Shown here: piece by piece, positions 40,373-50,613 of the stretch
Numbering within the stretch: the first letter of the stretch is position 1
Layout: the number at the start of each line of letters is the position of its first letter
DNA from: Methanobrevibacter cuticularis
GTDB taxonomy: Archaea; Methanobacteriota; Methanobacteria; Methanobacteriales; Methanobacteriaceae
NCBI RefSeq assembly: GCF_001639285.1
Contig: NZ_LWMW01000158.1
Span: 1 to 64,000 of the forward strand
Reading direction: 5' to 3'
DNA: 64,000 bases
Made by a program: the position numbers and the translations under genes
The notes under the pieces: model-generated
Database searches by the model: none
Told to the model about the DNA's origin: nothing
What the model saw: the letters and a program-made list of their open reading frames with translations, nothing else

Positions 40373-41293
40373 TTACATTTTATTTTTAATAATATTTTTT
40401 AAAATAGCCATTCGTATTGGAACACCATAGAAAGCTTGTTCAAAATATTTATTATACTTTGTATTGTCTATATCATGAGCTATTTCATCAATTCTTGGTA
40501 GTGGATGCATTACAATAAGATCTTTTCCTTTTATTAAATCATAGTTGATTAAATAAGCACCTTTGATTTTTGAATATTCTTCAACATCAGGAAAACGTTC
40601 TTTTTGAATTCTTGTTACATATAAAACATCAATATCATCAATAACATCTTTTATATTACTTGTTTCATTGAATTTTATATTATTCTTTTTTAAATCATGA
40701 AGGATTTCGTTGGGCATCTTTAAATCATCAGGAGCTACAAAAGTCATTTCTGTACCGAACATACCTAATGCATAAGCAAGTGAATGCACAGTTCTACCAT
40801 ACTTTAAATCCCCAACTAAAGCAACATTTAGACCTTTAATTTTATTAAATTCTCGCTTTATAGTATATAGATCTAACAATGTTTGAGTAGGATGTTGACC
40901 AGCCCCATCTCCAGCATTAATCACAGGAACATCAACAATATCAGAAATAAACCTACCTACTCCTTCTAAATCATGTCTTATCACAATAGCATCACTATAC
41001 GCTTCAAACATCTTTGAAGTATCAGCTAAATTTTCACCTTTAGAAACTGAACTAGCAGCACTCCCTGCAAAACCAATACAATTTCCACCAAGTCTTTTCA
41101 TAGCTGTTTCAAAGGATAGCCGTGTTCTTGTAGATGGCTCAAAGAACATCATTCCTAATATTTTACCAGCTAATTCTTCAGATTTTTCTTGAGACATGGC
41201 CACTTTTTCAAGCTTTTTAGCTTCATCTAAGATAAAATTAATATCTTCTTTCTGAAAGTCCTTTATTGATATTACATCTTGTAGGTTGAAAAT
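40373..41293 (-). CDS. pyrB: Aspartate carbamoyltransferase catalytic chain, apparent ATT start
   Basis: Full length is 306 residues if the frame is read from ATT at 41293: [20 protein letters not shown], the normal PyrB N-terminus. Any canonical start lies further in (GTG 41203 or the ATG two codons later) and would delete about 30 residues of the first helix. A stop codon sits directly before the ATT, and GAGAGTGAT, a usable ribosome binding site, stands just upstream. Catalytic motifs are intact: [13 protein letters not shown] (carbamoyl phosphate), [30 protein letters not shown] and [11 protein letters not shown]. It catalyses the first committed step of pyrimidine synthesis. pyrI is not adjacent. 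A repeat array lies about 170 bases upstream. Confidence 0.93.
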   Translation of the reverse strand: MFNLQDVISIKDFQKEDINFILDEAKKLEKVAMSQEKSEELAGKILGMMFFEPSTRTRLSFETAMKRLGGNCIGFAGSAASSVSKGENLADTSKMFEAYSDAIVIRHDLEGVGRFISDIVDVPVINAGDGAGQHPTQTLLDLYTIKREFNKIKGLNVALVGDLKYGRTVHSLAYALGMFGTEMTFVAPDDLKMPNEILHDLKKNNIKFNETSNIKDVIDDIDVLYVTRIQKERFPDVEEYSKIKGAYLINYDLIKGKDLIVMHPLPRIDEIAHDIDNTKYNKYFEQAFYGVPIRMAILKNIIKNKM

Positions 41294-41460
41294 TTATATC
41301 ACTCTCAGTTTAAGTATATAGTTTCTGTAATAAATAATTATTCATATCAAAAATATTTGTACAAGTTAAATTGTTTTTAAGGATATTTTAATACAATTTA
41401 ATTATAAGTTAGATTTATTTCACATATAAATTAACTAGAATTTTAATACAATTTAATTAT

Positions 41461-41724
41461 AATTTACATATATTTCAAGTGTAAATTAATTATAATTATA
41501 ATATATTTTAGTCATAATTTACATATATTTCAAGTGTAAATTAATTATAATTATAATATATTTTAGTCATAATTTACATATATTTCAAGTGTAAATTGAT
41601 TATAATTATAATATATTTTAGTCATAATTTACATATATTTCAAGTGTAAATTGATTATAATTTTAATATATTTTAGTCATAATTTACATATATTTCAAGT
41701 GTAAATCAATTATAATTATAATAT
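41461..41724. repeat. 55-bp tandem array of five dyads, each with a mini-ORB-like core
   Basis: AATTTACATATATTTCAAGT recurs at exactly 41461, 41516, 41571, 41626 and 41681. Each copy contains the dyad AATTTACA-N11-TGTAAATT and, within it, TTTCAAGTGTAAA, the complement of the Methanothermobacter mini-ORB as I recall it. The last dyad is slightly changed (TGTAAATC). The array is upstream of pyrB and downstream of the TrmI gene, in the gap 41294-41874; a degenerate copy may precede it at about 41400-41460. The remaining 150 bases to 41874 show nothing. Confidence 0.95.
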
Positions 41725-41874
41725 TAATATTTATAATATAATCTCAATTAATAGTATAACTGACTTTCATTAAGAAAATTATAATTATGGTAGATGTGGC
41801 TTTCATATAATAAGATTATTATTTTCAAAAAGTATTTCAAAAAATGCTGAGCAAATTTTACAGTTTTAAAATCT

Positions 41875-42609
41875 TTATAGTTTACGAGCAAATAAAAGAT
41901 AACCACTATGGCCAACCATTCGAGTTTTTGGCCTTGTTCCTTGAGGTCTTACTTCTAATTCTCTTTCTAATGTTTCAACAATAGCTAGATCACTAAAACC
42001 TAATTTTTTAGCTATTCTATAAGATGTTTCAATTTGGTCTATATAAGGGGCATATATGACTAAGTGTCCCCCTAGATTTAATGATTCATAAACATCTTCA
42101 AAAATTTCATAAGGTTTTGTAAGATCAAGAAAAACTAAATCAATGTCATTTTCATCTATTCCTTCTTTAATATCCTTATTTTTCACTTCAATAATATCTT
42201 CTAATTCAAAGGAACTGATGTTTTTTCTAGCTATTTCTGCAAAATCTTCTCTTATTTCATAGCTGTAAACATGACCTTCTCTTCCAACTATATTTCCAAA
42301 GTTTAATGCAATAGCTCCAGCTCCCGTACCTGCATCTACAACTTTATTTCCATTACCAAGACCAGTTTTGGCTATTACACTCCCAATGTCTTTTTGGATA
42401 AGTATTGAGCATCTTCTATCCATTAAATCTATGAAATCATTTATATTAGGTTTTATGACCTTAAATTCTTTATTTAGATGGGTGGTTAATCTATCTCCAA
42501 TTGAAGCATTAGCTATTTGTTCTTCAGAAATTATTCCTAAATCACTTTGGAACTCTTGAGATTTTCCTAGTAAATATTTTTTCCCTCTTTCATCCATTAT
42601 TATTATCAA
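41875..42609 (-). CDS. trmI: tRNA (adenine-N1)-methyltransferase, TrmI type
   Basis: 244 residues. An N-terminal beta domain (ERGKKYLLGKSQEFQSDLG) precedes a Rossmann methyltransferase with motif I VVDAGTGAGAIALNFG (about 87-102), YSYEIREDFAEIA and DIDLVFLDLTKPYEIF (motif IV region). The C-terminus has LEVRPQGTRPKTRMVGHSGYL, typical of TrmI/GCD14. It makes m1A57/58 in tRNA. The start is TTG 42609 after GGTGATTAA; the thrS gene in this window has the same GGTGATTAA directly before its ATG, which supports TTG over ATG 42597. Single gene between the pyrB array and a long gene-free stretch. Confidence 0.92.
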   Translation of the reverse strand: MIIIMDERGKKYLLGKSQEFQSDLGIISEEQIANASIGDRLTTHLNKEFKVIKPNINDFIDLMDRRCSILIQKDIGSVIAKTGLGNGNKVVDAGTGAGAIALNFGNIVGREGHVYSYEIREDFAEIARKNISSFELEDIIEVKNKDIKEGIDENDIDLVFLDLTKPYEIFEDVYESLNLGGHLVIYAPYIDQIETSYRIAKKLGFSDLAIVETLERELEVRPQGTRPKTRMVGHSGYLLFARKL

Positions 42610-42803
42610 TTAATCACCTTAATTCATTTGATTTTTTATATTATATATTTAATACACCAGTTTCATTATTTCTGTCATTATATATTTATTATTAGATTAT
42701 TTGATGAGATATTATTTCTATTATAATAAATTATAATAGCTCTATAATATAAATTGAAATTAATAAATTGGATATTATTAATTATTTATAGATAAATACT
42801 TGA

Positions 42804-42986
42804 CTATTTTAAGTATAACATAATAATTTGAAGGTGTAAAAATTGGCGTGTTTTGATTTTTTCATGATTTTTGACATGAAATTGTGTTCTGTTTTTGAGT
42901 TGGAATTTCATTTTGATGAGTTTTTCACAGATGTTACATGTTTTATTTCCTGAAAAACTTGTTAAAAATTCGTTAAATTTGTGCAT
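42804..42986 (-). CDS. Possible small zinc-finger ORF or gene remnant
   Basis: 60 codons, not recognised. Residues 17-41 contain Cys-x2-Cys-x16-His-x3-His (CNICEKLIKMKFQ then HVKNH), a zinc-finger-like spacing, and the stretch has less extreme composition than its surroundings. No ribosome binding site precedes the ATG. It could be a short DNA-binding protein, the relic of a transposase or larger gene, or chance. It is the only coding candidate in the 1034-bp gap 42610-43643. Confidence 0.25.
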   Translation of the reverse strand: MHKFNEFLTSFSGNKTCNICEKLIKMKFQLKNRTQFHVKNHEKIKTRQFLHLQIIMLYLK

Positions 42987-43305
42987 AGGATAGAAAAAAA
43001 ATCATGTTGTGAAAATAAAGTCAATTACTCATGATATTAGTATATGTTCTATAGATTATAATCTTTTCGATTTTTTCATTTTCTCCCCCAATTTTTGAAA
43101 AAAGGTTGAATATGAGTTTTTTGCCTTTTTATTTATGTATATAATTTAAATGGTAGTATCTTGTTATTGTGGTGTATTATTATTTTTTTATAATAAAAGA
43201 ATAGATTGAAAATCCGATGAGGGATTAAATAACTTAGTTTCATGAAAAAGATAATTTTTTGTGTTTAATTTCTGTGTGGATGGTTTTAAGTTCTTTACAT
43301 GTTTA

Positions 43306-43317
43306 GGGGGGGGGGGG
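43306..43317 (+). other. 12-G homopolymer upstream of adhesin-like gene
   Basis: An uninterrupted run of twelve G in DNA that is otherwise about three quarters A+T. It lies about 70 bases before a TATA-like box (TTTATATATG, 43388-43397) and about 330 bases before the adhesin-like start codon. The 43400-43640 stretch also holds an inverted repeat ATACTAACT (43452-43460) / AGTTAGTAT (43511-43519) and a second TATA-like GATATATT near 43603. Confidence 0.95.
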
Positions 43318-43643
43318 TAGTCTATGGAATTAGTTCTGAGTTGTGGTTTCTTCTTGTTTTGGCATTGGAGTGTGTAGAAGTGATATCTTTATATATGGGT
43401 AATTACTATAAGTATGTTTGTCCAGTAATTAAAAGTTAATAGTTTAATAGGATACTAACTGTTCTTCCAATAACTAACAAATTTTTTCCATTTATTATTG
43501 ATAAGATATTAGTTAGTATGTGATGATTGTTAAACATTTTTTAGTTTTTTAACTAATGGCTGGCATTATATTGAATATTAGATATTTAAGTAAAAATACG
43601 GTTCGATATATTAAATAAAAAAATATTGAGGTGAATTTAAATT

Positions 43644-46577
43644 ATGTATAAAAATGAATTTAAGAAATTATCGGCTTTTTTGATAATTTCCGCAATAATA
43701 GCTATTGGCACTTTTTCTTTAATCGGCACAACAAACGCAGCAGACGTTACTATTAATAACACTACTACTATACAAGCTGCATCAATCGGCAACAGTAGCT
43801 TTAATGATGGTGATACGCTGTACTTAGAAGATGGTGTATATTCAGGAACAGGTAACAAAAATCTTGCAATCAGCAAAAATATGACAATAGCTGCTTTAAA
43901 CAAAGGTGGAGCAATAATCAACATGGAAAACAGTGGACGAGCATTCACAATAAGTGCGGGAATCAACCTAACACTGATAAACATAACCTTCATAAACGGA
44001 AACGTTACTGGTGATGGTGGTGTAATCACATCAACGCAAGCTAACATTATATTAACCATAACTAACTGTACATTCGAAAACAACACCGCAAATAATGGTG
44101 GAGCAATTTATCTGCTTGGAAATAGTTTAAATAATACTCTAAAAAATTCAGTATTCAAAAACAACAAAGCAATTAATAATCAGGGTGCTGTAAGACTAAG
44201 TGGAGATAATATTGATAATTCGATTTATAATTGTACTTTTGAAAACAACAAAGCAACTAATTTTGGTGCTGTATCTCTGACTGGAGTTAATGGTATTAAT
44301 TTGGTTGATAATTGTAGTTTTGAAAACAACACTGCAAGTGTTAGTTATGGTGCTTTAATTACCAATGGAGATGGTTCCAATAATACTCTAAAAAATTCAG
44401 TATTCAAAAACAACAATGCAGGTGTTAATATCGGTGCTTTATATCTGAATGGAGTTAATAATATTAATTTGGTTGATAATTGTACTTTTGAAAACAACAC
44501 TGCAAGTAATGACTATGGTGCTTTATCTATAGATGGAGTTGATTCCAGTAATACTCTCGAAAATTCAGTATTCAAAAACAACAATGCAGGTGTTAATCAT
44601 GGTGCTGTAAACATTAATGGAGTTAATAGTAGTAATTTGCTTGATAATTGTAGTTTTGAAAACAACACTGCAGGTACTAGTTATGGTGCTTTACGTATGG
44701 GTGGATCTGGTTCTACTAATACTCTCGAAAATTCAGTATTCAAAAACAACAATGTGATTGTTAATTTTGCTGCTGCATATCTAAGTGGAGCTAATAGTAC
44801 TAATTTAGTTGATAATTGTACTTTTGAAAATAACACTGCAACTAATTTTGTTACTTTAACTATTCCTGGAGATGGTTCTAGTAATACTGTCAAAAATTCA
44901 GTATTCACCAACAATACTGCGAATAATACTGCTATTGTACGTATAGATGGGCTTAATAGTATTAATTTAGTTGATAATTGTACTTTTGAAAATAACACTG
45001 CAACTAATTGTGGTGGTTTAAGTATGGTTGGAGTTAGTTCTAGTAATACTATCAAAAATTCAGTATTCAAAAACAATAATGCAAGTAGTGGTAGTTATGG
45101 TGCTTTAGATATTAATGGTGATGGTAGTAATAGTGTTTTGGATAATGTTACTGTAGTTAATAATTCTGCTGGTGTTAATGGTGGTGGAATAGGATTTGTT
45201 GCGGATAATAATGTGCTTACTATTAAAGATAGTATTATAAGTGATAATACTGCTGTTAAAGAAGGTGGTGCATTATTTGCTACTGGTGAAAATAAGACTA
45301 TTAATATAGAAGGTAGTGCTTTGGTGGATAATAGTGCTAAGATTGGTGGAGCATTGGATATTAATGGTGAAGAAGCTGAAGTCAATATAGATAGTTCATT
45401 GTTTGAGAATAATTCTGCTAGTTCTAATGGTGGAGCAATAGATATCAATGGTAATTTCCATGAGACTAATATTAACAACTCTACATTCAACAATAACTCT
45501 GCTAAAAATGGTGGAGCAATCAACAGCAACGGTGAAAATAATAATATAACAGCTAATGATACTGATTTCAACAACAACAATGCTATAAATAAAGGTGGAG
45601 TAATCAACAGTAATGGTGATAGTAATGTTATTGTTTTGGATAATTCAACAGCAACTAACAACACCGCACGAGAAGGTGGAGCAATCAGTAGTACTGGTGA
45701 TGAAAACGAAATAGCTATAGATAACAGTGAATTATCAGGCAATAATGACGGAATATTAAAAAGTGAAGGTGATAATAACAAAATCACAGTCGATAACTCT
45801 ACTATGACTAACAATACAGCAAAAGACGGACTAATCACCAATGAAGGCGACAACAACAATGTAACTATTAACAATACTAATTCAACCAATAACACTGGTG
45901 ATATCGTATCCAATACAGGTAATAATAACACCGAATCAGAGAACAACAGTAATATAACCGTTGATGTAACTTATGAAACTAACACCGATTTAGTGATTTT
46001 TTCAAGTAATGGACAAATCATAATAACAGCAATACTGACAAACAAAAACACTGGAGAAAAATTAGCAGGCGAAAAAGTTTATTTCTACGTTAATGGTAAA
46101 CAAGTAGGTTCAACAACAACTGATAAATACGGCGAAGCAAGATTCATTTACAAAGTACCAAAAACAGCTAACTACAATGTATATGCAAAATCACAACAAA
46201 CTACAATAACTAACGCAAGTGGAAACTATGTATTCAAAGAATCAGCAAGTGTAACAAAAACCTTAAATGTTAACAAACCACTAACACCAGCAAAAATAAA
46301 AGTTTACAGCAAAAAAACAACTTCAAAAAAGACTAAAAAATACAAAGTCTACTATATTACCTATTCAATCAAGAATTATGGAGAAAAAACAGGCTCAAAG
46401 ACATTCACAAAATCACTCAAAAACATACTCAAAAAACACAAACTCTACAAAATACAAACAACAAAAAACACCAAATACAACTACAACAAAGCATCCAAAA
46501 TACTAAAAACAATGGTCAAAAACCTAGCATACAATAAAATAGCTAAACTCAAAATAACAGTATACAAAAAAGCCTAA
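43644..46577 (+). CDS. Adhesin-like surface protein with beta-helix repeats and Ig-like domain
   Basis: 977 residues, complete. A signal peptide (FKKLSAFLIISAIIAIGTFS, cut near NAA|DVT) is followed by a beta-helix of about 740 residues. Between about 165 and 490 it repeats a two-rung unit of about 60 residues: NSVFKNNNAGVN..GAL then NLVDNCTFENNTA. A second repeat type (NGEENNITANDTDFNNNNA, NNSTATNNTAREGGAIS) fills about 540-760. Then comes an Ig-like domain (TNKNTGEKLAGEKVYFYVNG, about 785-870) and a Lys/Tyr-rich C-terminal domain (SKKTTSKKTKKYKVYYITY to VKNLAYNKIAKLKITVYKKA) that may bind the pseudomurein wall. GAGGTGA precedes the ATG. Target unknown. Confidence 0.92.
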   Translation: MYKNEFKKLSAFLIISAIIAIGTFSLIGTTNAADVTINNTTTIQAASIGNSSFNDGDTLYLEDGVYSGTGNKNLAISKNMTIAALNKGGAIINMENSGRAFTISAGINLTLINITFINGNVTGDGGVITSTQANIILTITNCTFENNTANNGGAIYLLGNSLNNTLKNSVFKNNKAINNQGAVRLSGDNIDNSIYNCTFENNKATNFGAVSLTGVNGINLVDNCSFENNTASVSYGALITNGDGSNNTLKNSVFKNNNAGVNIGALYLNGVNNINLVDNCTFENNTASNDYGALSIDGVDSSNTLENSVFKNNNAGVNHGAVNINGVNSSNLLDNCSFENNTAGTSYGALRMGGSGSTNTLENSVFKNNNVIVNFAAAYLSGANSTNLVDNCTFENNTATNFVTLTIPGDGSSNTVKNSVFTNNTANNTAIVRIDGLNSINLVDNCTFENNTATNCGGLSMVGVSSSNTIKNSVFKNNNASSGSYGALDINGDGSNSVLDNVTVVNNSAGVNGGGIGFVADNNVLTIKDSIISDNTAVKEGGALFATGENKTINIEGSALVDNSAKIGGALDINGEEAEVNIDSSLFENNSASSNGGAIDINGNFHETNINNSTFNNNSAKNGGAINSNGENNNITANDTDFNNNNAINKGGVINSNGDSNVIVLDNSTATNNTAREGGAISSTGDENEIAIDNSELSGNNDGILKSEGDNNKITVDNSTMTNNTAKDGLITNEGDNNNVTINNTNSTNNTGDIVSNTGNNNTESENNSNITVDVTYETNTDLVIFSSNGQIIITAILTNKNTGEKLAGEKVYFYVNGKQVGSTTTDKYGEARFIYKVPKTANYNVYAKSQQTTITNASGNYVFKESASVTKTLNVNKPLTPAKIKVYSKKTTSKKTKKYKVYYITYSIKNYGEKTGSKTFTKSLKNILKKHKLYKIQTTKNTKYNYNKASKILKTMVKNLAYNKIAKLKITVYKKA

Positions 46578-46609
46578 AAAAGAACAGATTAATTTATGCT
46601 ATATATTTT

Positions 46610-46660
46610 TTTGGAAAGAAATTAATTAATATAGTATTCTTTCCAAACATTCTTTTTTTC
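46610..46660 (+). terminator. Hairpin terminator after the adhesin-like gene
   Basis: Perfect 11-bp stem TTTGGAAAGAA (46610-46620) / TTCTTTCCAAA (46637-46647) with a 16-base loop, followed by CATTCTTTTTTTCC. It begins 33 bases after the stop codon. Confidence 0.75.
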
Positions 46661-47348
46661 CTTTATTTCATAATTTAATTAACATTTATCTATTTTCATC
46701 TTATTAAAACATTAATAAAGTCTTTGTATATTTTGTTCATGATAGAAAAATAAAAAAGCTACTTGGTGAGATTTATATTTTATGCACAATAGGAAATTTT
46801 ATCATGTTATAATTTTCATTTGTCACTTAAAAAAGCTTTAAAAAGTGTTTAAATTCTTAAACATTTTTATTAACTTAAATAAGAATTATTTAAAAAAATA
46901 TTTGATTAATATAATCATTTTTAAAAAAGTTATAATTTCCAAATGAATATTACATTTTATCATATTTAAAAAATGTATCATGAACATTTTGGACAAAGAC
47001 TAATAAAGTTCATTATACAAAAATTAATCCAAATTCACTGATTATGGGAGATTTAGAATATTATATAAGAATAATTTTAATTAATTTAATAATTTATCTA
47101 ATAATAGCTCTTAATAACATTTATTATATTAGTATAGTCCTGGACATTTGCTTTAAAAATAATATTAACTTTTTATTCGTTAAAATTATTCTATTTATAA
47201 AAATAATGATTAAAAATGGATAATATTTAAAAATATTATAATTTTGAGAAGTTTTGTCTAATATTATAATTATTAATATCTAGTAATAATATTCATTAAC
47301 TACAACACTTATTAAATATTTTATTTCAACTAGGGATTTAGAAAGTTA
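46661..47348. other. Intergenic, 690 bp, no gene seen
   Basis: AT-rich spacer between the convergent adhesin-like gene and hef. It holds the second copy of the dispersed element (TATAGTCCTGGACATTTGCT and so on, 47133-47168; other copy at 21843). A 19-codon frame at 46783 after GGTGAG is too short to support. No RNA gene is visible. Confidence 0.5.
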
Positions 47349-49706
47349 TTATAATAGCTTTTTATCTTTGTCTTCTTTTTTATAATGTAAATATCTACTT
47401 GTTAGGACTTTTTTAATATTTTCAGCTGTTTTTTTCCCTATTCCCTCTACTTCTTGCAATTGATTTTCATTAGCGTTTATTACTTGTTCTACAGTAGCAA
47501 ATTTCTCAAGTAGTTTTTTTGCACTGACTGGCCCTATATTAGGGAGTGATTCAACTATGAACTGTTGTTGTTCCCATGTGTTTACAGGTTTACGTTCTGT
47601 TCTTACTTGTATTGGTTTAGTTGATCCATTTTGTTCACGTATAGCTATTCTTTTAATCATAGCTGCTGTGTCTTCAGGATTTCTAGTTGGGATAATCGAT
47701 ATTCCAAAGTCTATAGCTATGGAAGCTATTGATCCTCTTATGGCATCAGGACTTATAAATCCAGAATACAAATCATCACCTTCCAATATCATAATTGGTT
47801 TTTTAAATTCTTCTCTCATTGTTTGCGCTTGTTTATATAATCTTTTATCTACAATTGAATCAACAAAATCTTTCGCTGTTTTTCTTTCAATAGCTATTTC
47901 CTCACTAACTTGATAATCCCCAGCACTCATAGCTTTAATACGAATTTCAACATTTAACATATCTAATGCTCTAAGTACTTTTGAATTTCCTTCTCTTGAA
48001 TCAGCATAAACTAATATTTTCTGATTTTTACTTAAATTTTTAATTCTTTCTTTATTTTTTTCATTTTCTTCATCTTCGATTCTTTCAATTATTCTTGAAT
48101 TTGGAGGGTTCTTAATTCTATCAGATGATTGAATATTTAAGTTTTTGAGAGAATTTTTATCTACTAACTGCCTTTTCATCATTTTTTCTTTATTTAAACT
48201 AGCCCAATAATATCCTTCATCCCTAGTTCCTTTGGCTATTAAAACTTTCATTTTACCAGTATTTTTTCTTCCAGTTCTACCTCTTCTTTGAATCATACGA
48301 ACTTCTGATGGAACTGGTTCATATAAGACAACTAAATCAACAGAAGGGATGTCAATTCCTTCTTCAGCAACACTGGTTGAAAGTAATACATCATAGGTTC
48401 CTATTTTAAATGACTTAATAATTTGCTTTTGTTCTTTTTGAGTAAGACCCTTTTCACCATCTCTTGTTCCTTGACCGAAGAATTTCACAGCATTTATTCT
48501 TTCTTTTTTACATTTTTGATAAATTACTTCAAGGGTATCTCTAAACTGGGTGAAAACTATTATTTTTTTTCTATTTGGATCTAGAGTTTCTTCATTCTTA
48601 TTTTTTAATTTTTTTTGTGGTTCTATACCTAGCTCATCTTTTAATATTTCCATTAATTTTTTAAGTTTTGGATGCTCCCATCCATGTTTTTCAGCTTTTT
48701 CACTTAAACTTATAGCTTGTGAAAAATCAGCATCCATAAGAAGACCTTTAGCTGCTTTGGTATTTTTTTTTCTCAGTCTGCTAATATATTTATTAAAAGT
48801 GCCAATTCCTTGAGTTTCCAATAGTTCAAGGGCGTGTTGAACATTTATAACAGCACTTAAAAGAGAGATAGCTTGAAAGCATTCTTTAGGTGGGGAGGTG
48901 GCTCTAGCTATTCTATTTTGCACTTTTCCCCTGGCTTTTAATATGTCAATTTTATTTACAGAAATAGTTGAGATGACTTTTAAGTTTTTAAGCATCTTCA
49001 ATCTATGCTTCAAAGATTTATTCAAATGTTCTTTTATTTTTTCAAGCTCTTTACTCATTTTTACTTTTACCCAATCAATTTCGATTGGATTGAAATATGG
49101 CTTAACATCAGGATCATCTTCAGTTTTAACAACAACATCTTGAATAAACAAATTTTCGCAAACTTCTTTAATTTTCCCTTTATCTGAGCCAGGAGAAGCT
49201 GTAAGACCAAGAACAAGATGATTTTTAGCTTCTTTCACATATCTTTGTCCTAAATAGACATATGCATAAGAACCTACACCATGATGACATTCATCAAAAA
49301 TAAGTAGTGATACATTTTCAAGGTCGTACCTTCCATTTAATAAATCAGATTCAACTGTTTGTGGGGTCGCACAAATAATTTGGGATTCATCCCATCTTTT
49401 TGCTCTTTCTTCTACTTTCACAGCCCCAGTTATTGAAGTGCATTTTGCATTTAAAAAATATTTAAAATTTTCTTCATGTTGAATAGCTAATGGCTTGCTT
49501 GGGGCTAAAATAAGAATTTTTGATCCTTTGATTTTTTTCAATCTATCTGCAGCTACAAGCACCCCCACTATAGTTTTCCCAAGAGCTGTGGGGGCTACTA
49601 CCATCGTGTTTCCTTTTGTCAATACATCAGCGGCTAGTATTTGCTGATATATTCTAGCTTCAACACTATTAGGATTGATTAAAGGATGTTCAATATATTT
49701 ATCCAT
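47349..49706 (-). CDS. hef: Hef: FANCM-like helicase with XPF-type nuclease
   Basis: 785 residues. The N-terminal SF2 helicase has motif [13 protein letters not shown] (about 37-48), motif [10 protein letters not shown], motif III LTASPG, and motif [12 protein letters not shown] with [15 protein letters not shown] before it. The C-terminal half is an XPF nuclease: [24 protein letters not shown] (GDY and ERK-x3-D, about 580-605), then two helix-hairpin-helix motifs [16 protein letters not shown] and [15 protein letters not shown]. The domains match Pyrococcus Hef, which unwinds and cuts stalled replication forks. Length is normal and both active sites look intact. No ribosome binding site precedes the ATG, so it may be leaderless. 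Confidence 0.95.
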   Translation of the reverse strand: MDKYIEHPLINPNSVEARIYQQILAADVLTKGNTMVVAPTALGKTIVGVLVAADRLKKIKGSKILILAPSKPLAIQHEENFKYFLNAKCTSITGAVKVEERAKRWDESQIICATPQTVESDLLNGRYDLENVSLLIFDECHHGVGSYAYVYLGQRYVKEAKNHLVLGLTASPGSDKGKIKEVCENLFIQDVVVKTEDDPDVKPYFNPIEIDWVKVKMSKELEKIKEHLNKSLKHRLKMLKNLKVISTISVNKIDILKARGKVQNRIARATSPPKECFQAISLLSAVINVQHALELLETQGIGTFNKYISRLRKKNTKAAKGLLMDADFSQAISLSEKAEKHGWEHPKLKKLMEILKDELGIEPQKKLKNKNEETLDPNRKKIIVFTQFRDTLEVIYQKCKKERINAVKFFGQGTRDGEKGLTQKEQKQIIKSFKIGTYDVLLSTSVAEEGIDIPSVDLVVLYEPVPSEVRMIQRRGRTGRKNTGKMKVLIAKGTRDEGYYWASLNKEKMMKRQLVDKNSLKNLNIQSSDRIKNPPNSRIIERIEDEENEKNKERIKNLSKNQKILVYADSREGNSKVLRALDMLNVEIRIKAMSAGDYQVSEEIAIERKTAKDFVDSIVDKRLYKQAQTMREEFKKPIMILEGDDLYSGFISPDAIRGSIASIAIDFGISIIPTRNPEDTAAMIKRIAIREQNGSTKPIQVRTERKPVNTWEQQQFIVESLPNIGPVSAKKLLEKFATVEQVINANENQLQEVEGIGKKTAENIKKVLTSRYLHYKKEDKDKKLL

Positions 49707-49856
49707 GTAATTTATTTTGTTTATATAGTTTAAATAAGTTATTGGATAGCAATTGATAAGTAATAATTGTTTATATTTTGGATAAGTAATATTGTTTTAT
49801 ATTTTGTATTATTTTATCTTGCTTTTGTATTATTTTATCTTGCTTCATCTAACTTT

Positions 49857-50579
49857 TTAAAGATCTTCAAATAATTCCCATATTTCTGGATATTTTGTAG
49901 AAACTGCACTATCAACTAATTTAGATGCTTCTTTACTAATACTAAATTCTGGACGGGTTTTTCGTAAGTATCTAAATACAGCAGCTGATTTAATTGACCA
50001 TAATGTTATTCTAGGATTTTTTTCGATGATTTCTTTAACTTCTTCTATACTTTCCAGCTCATATTCCGAAAGAACTTTTTCTTCTACTATATTTCTATCA
50101 TTTTCTTCAAGAGAGCTTTCATTATTTTCAATAGCTATACTATTTTCCTCATTTATATTAGGGACTTCTTCAATATTTTCAACGACTTCATTCGTTTCTT
50201 CAGACATGTTTGTAGGGAGGGGTGATGGGATAGTAGAAATATCGTCATTAAAATTTTGAATATTATTTTCATTTGGTGATTTTTGAACAATAGTAGACAC
50301 AGGTGATTTGTTAATATTTTCTTCTACTTGAAATTCTTCAATTTTTTTTGGTTCAATTTGTTCTTTTTCATTATTTTTTATTTCTTCCTCGATCTCTTCT
50401 TCATCCTTTTTCGTGCTTATTTTTTCTTCTGTGTCTTTTTCAGTATTTCCAAGAATATCTTCTAATGTAATTGAGGAGTGACTGTCATTTTTTTCTTCTT
50501 CATCCTCATAATATTTTGGTATTAAAGAGTCTAAACCACGTCCTAACCCACTATTTTTTTGTTTTGTTTTCTTAACCAT
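49857..50579 (-). CDS. Acidic partner of ParA with a ParB-like N-terminal motif
   Basis: 240 residues, not a named family. Residues 1-25 read KKTKQKNSGLGRGLDSLIPK, very like the N-terminus of bacterial ParB (GLGRGLGALIP), the peptide whose Arg activates ParA ATPase. About 30-165 are acidic and disordered (Glu/Asn/Ser-rich). The last 70 residues form a folded helical domain (YELESIEEVKEIIEKNPRIT, LWSIKSAAVFRYLRKTRPEF, SISKEASKLVDSAVSTKYPE). The CTP-binding ParB/Spo0J domain and its HTH are absent. It starts 34 bases after parA on the same strand. I infer a segregation adaptor that stimulates ParA and uses a different DNA- or chromatin-binding domain. Confidence 0.8.
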   Translation of the reverse strand: MVKKTKQKNSGLGRGLDSLIPKYYEDEEEKNDSHSSITLEDILGNTEKDTEEKISTKKDEEEIEEEIKNNEKEQIEPKKIEEFQVEENINKSPVSTIVQKSPNENNIQNFNDDISTIPSPLPTNMSEETNEVVENIEEVPNINEENSIAIENNESSLEENDRNIVEEKVLSEYELESIEEVKEIIEKNPRITLWSIKSAAVFRYLRKTRPEFSISKEASKLVDSAVSTKYPEIWELFEDL

Positions 50580-50613
50580 TTTATAACCTTTTTAAATTTA
50601 TTTCCTCTTATTT

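Noticed and set aside
43637-45946. Minus-strand Leu/Ser-rich frames
   Set aside because: Shadows of the Asn/Thr repeats of the adhesin-like gene on the plus strand.
46783-46842. 19-codon frame after GGTGAG
   Set aside because: Too short and without recognisable content; could be chance in AT-rich DNA.
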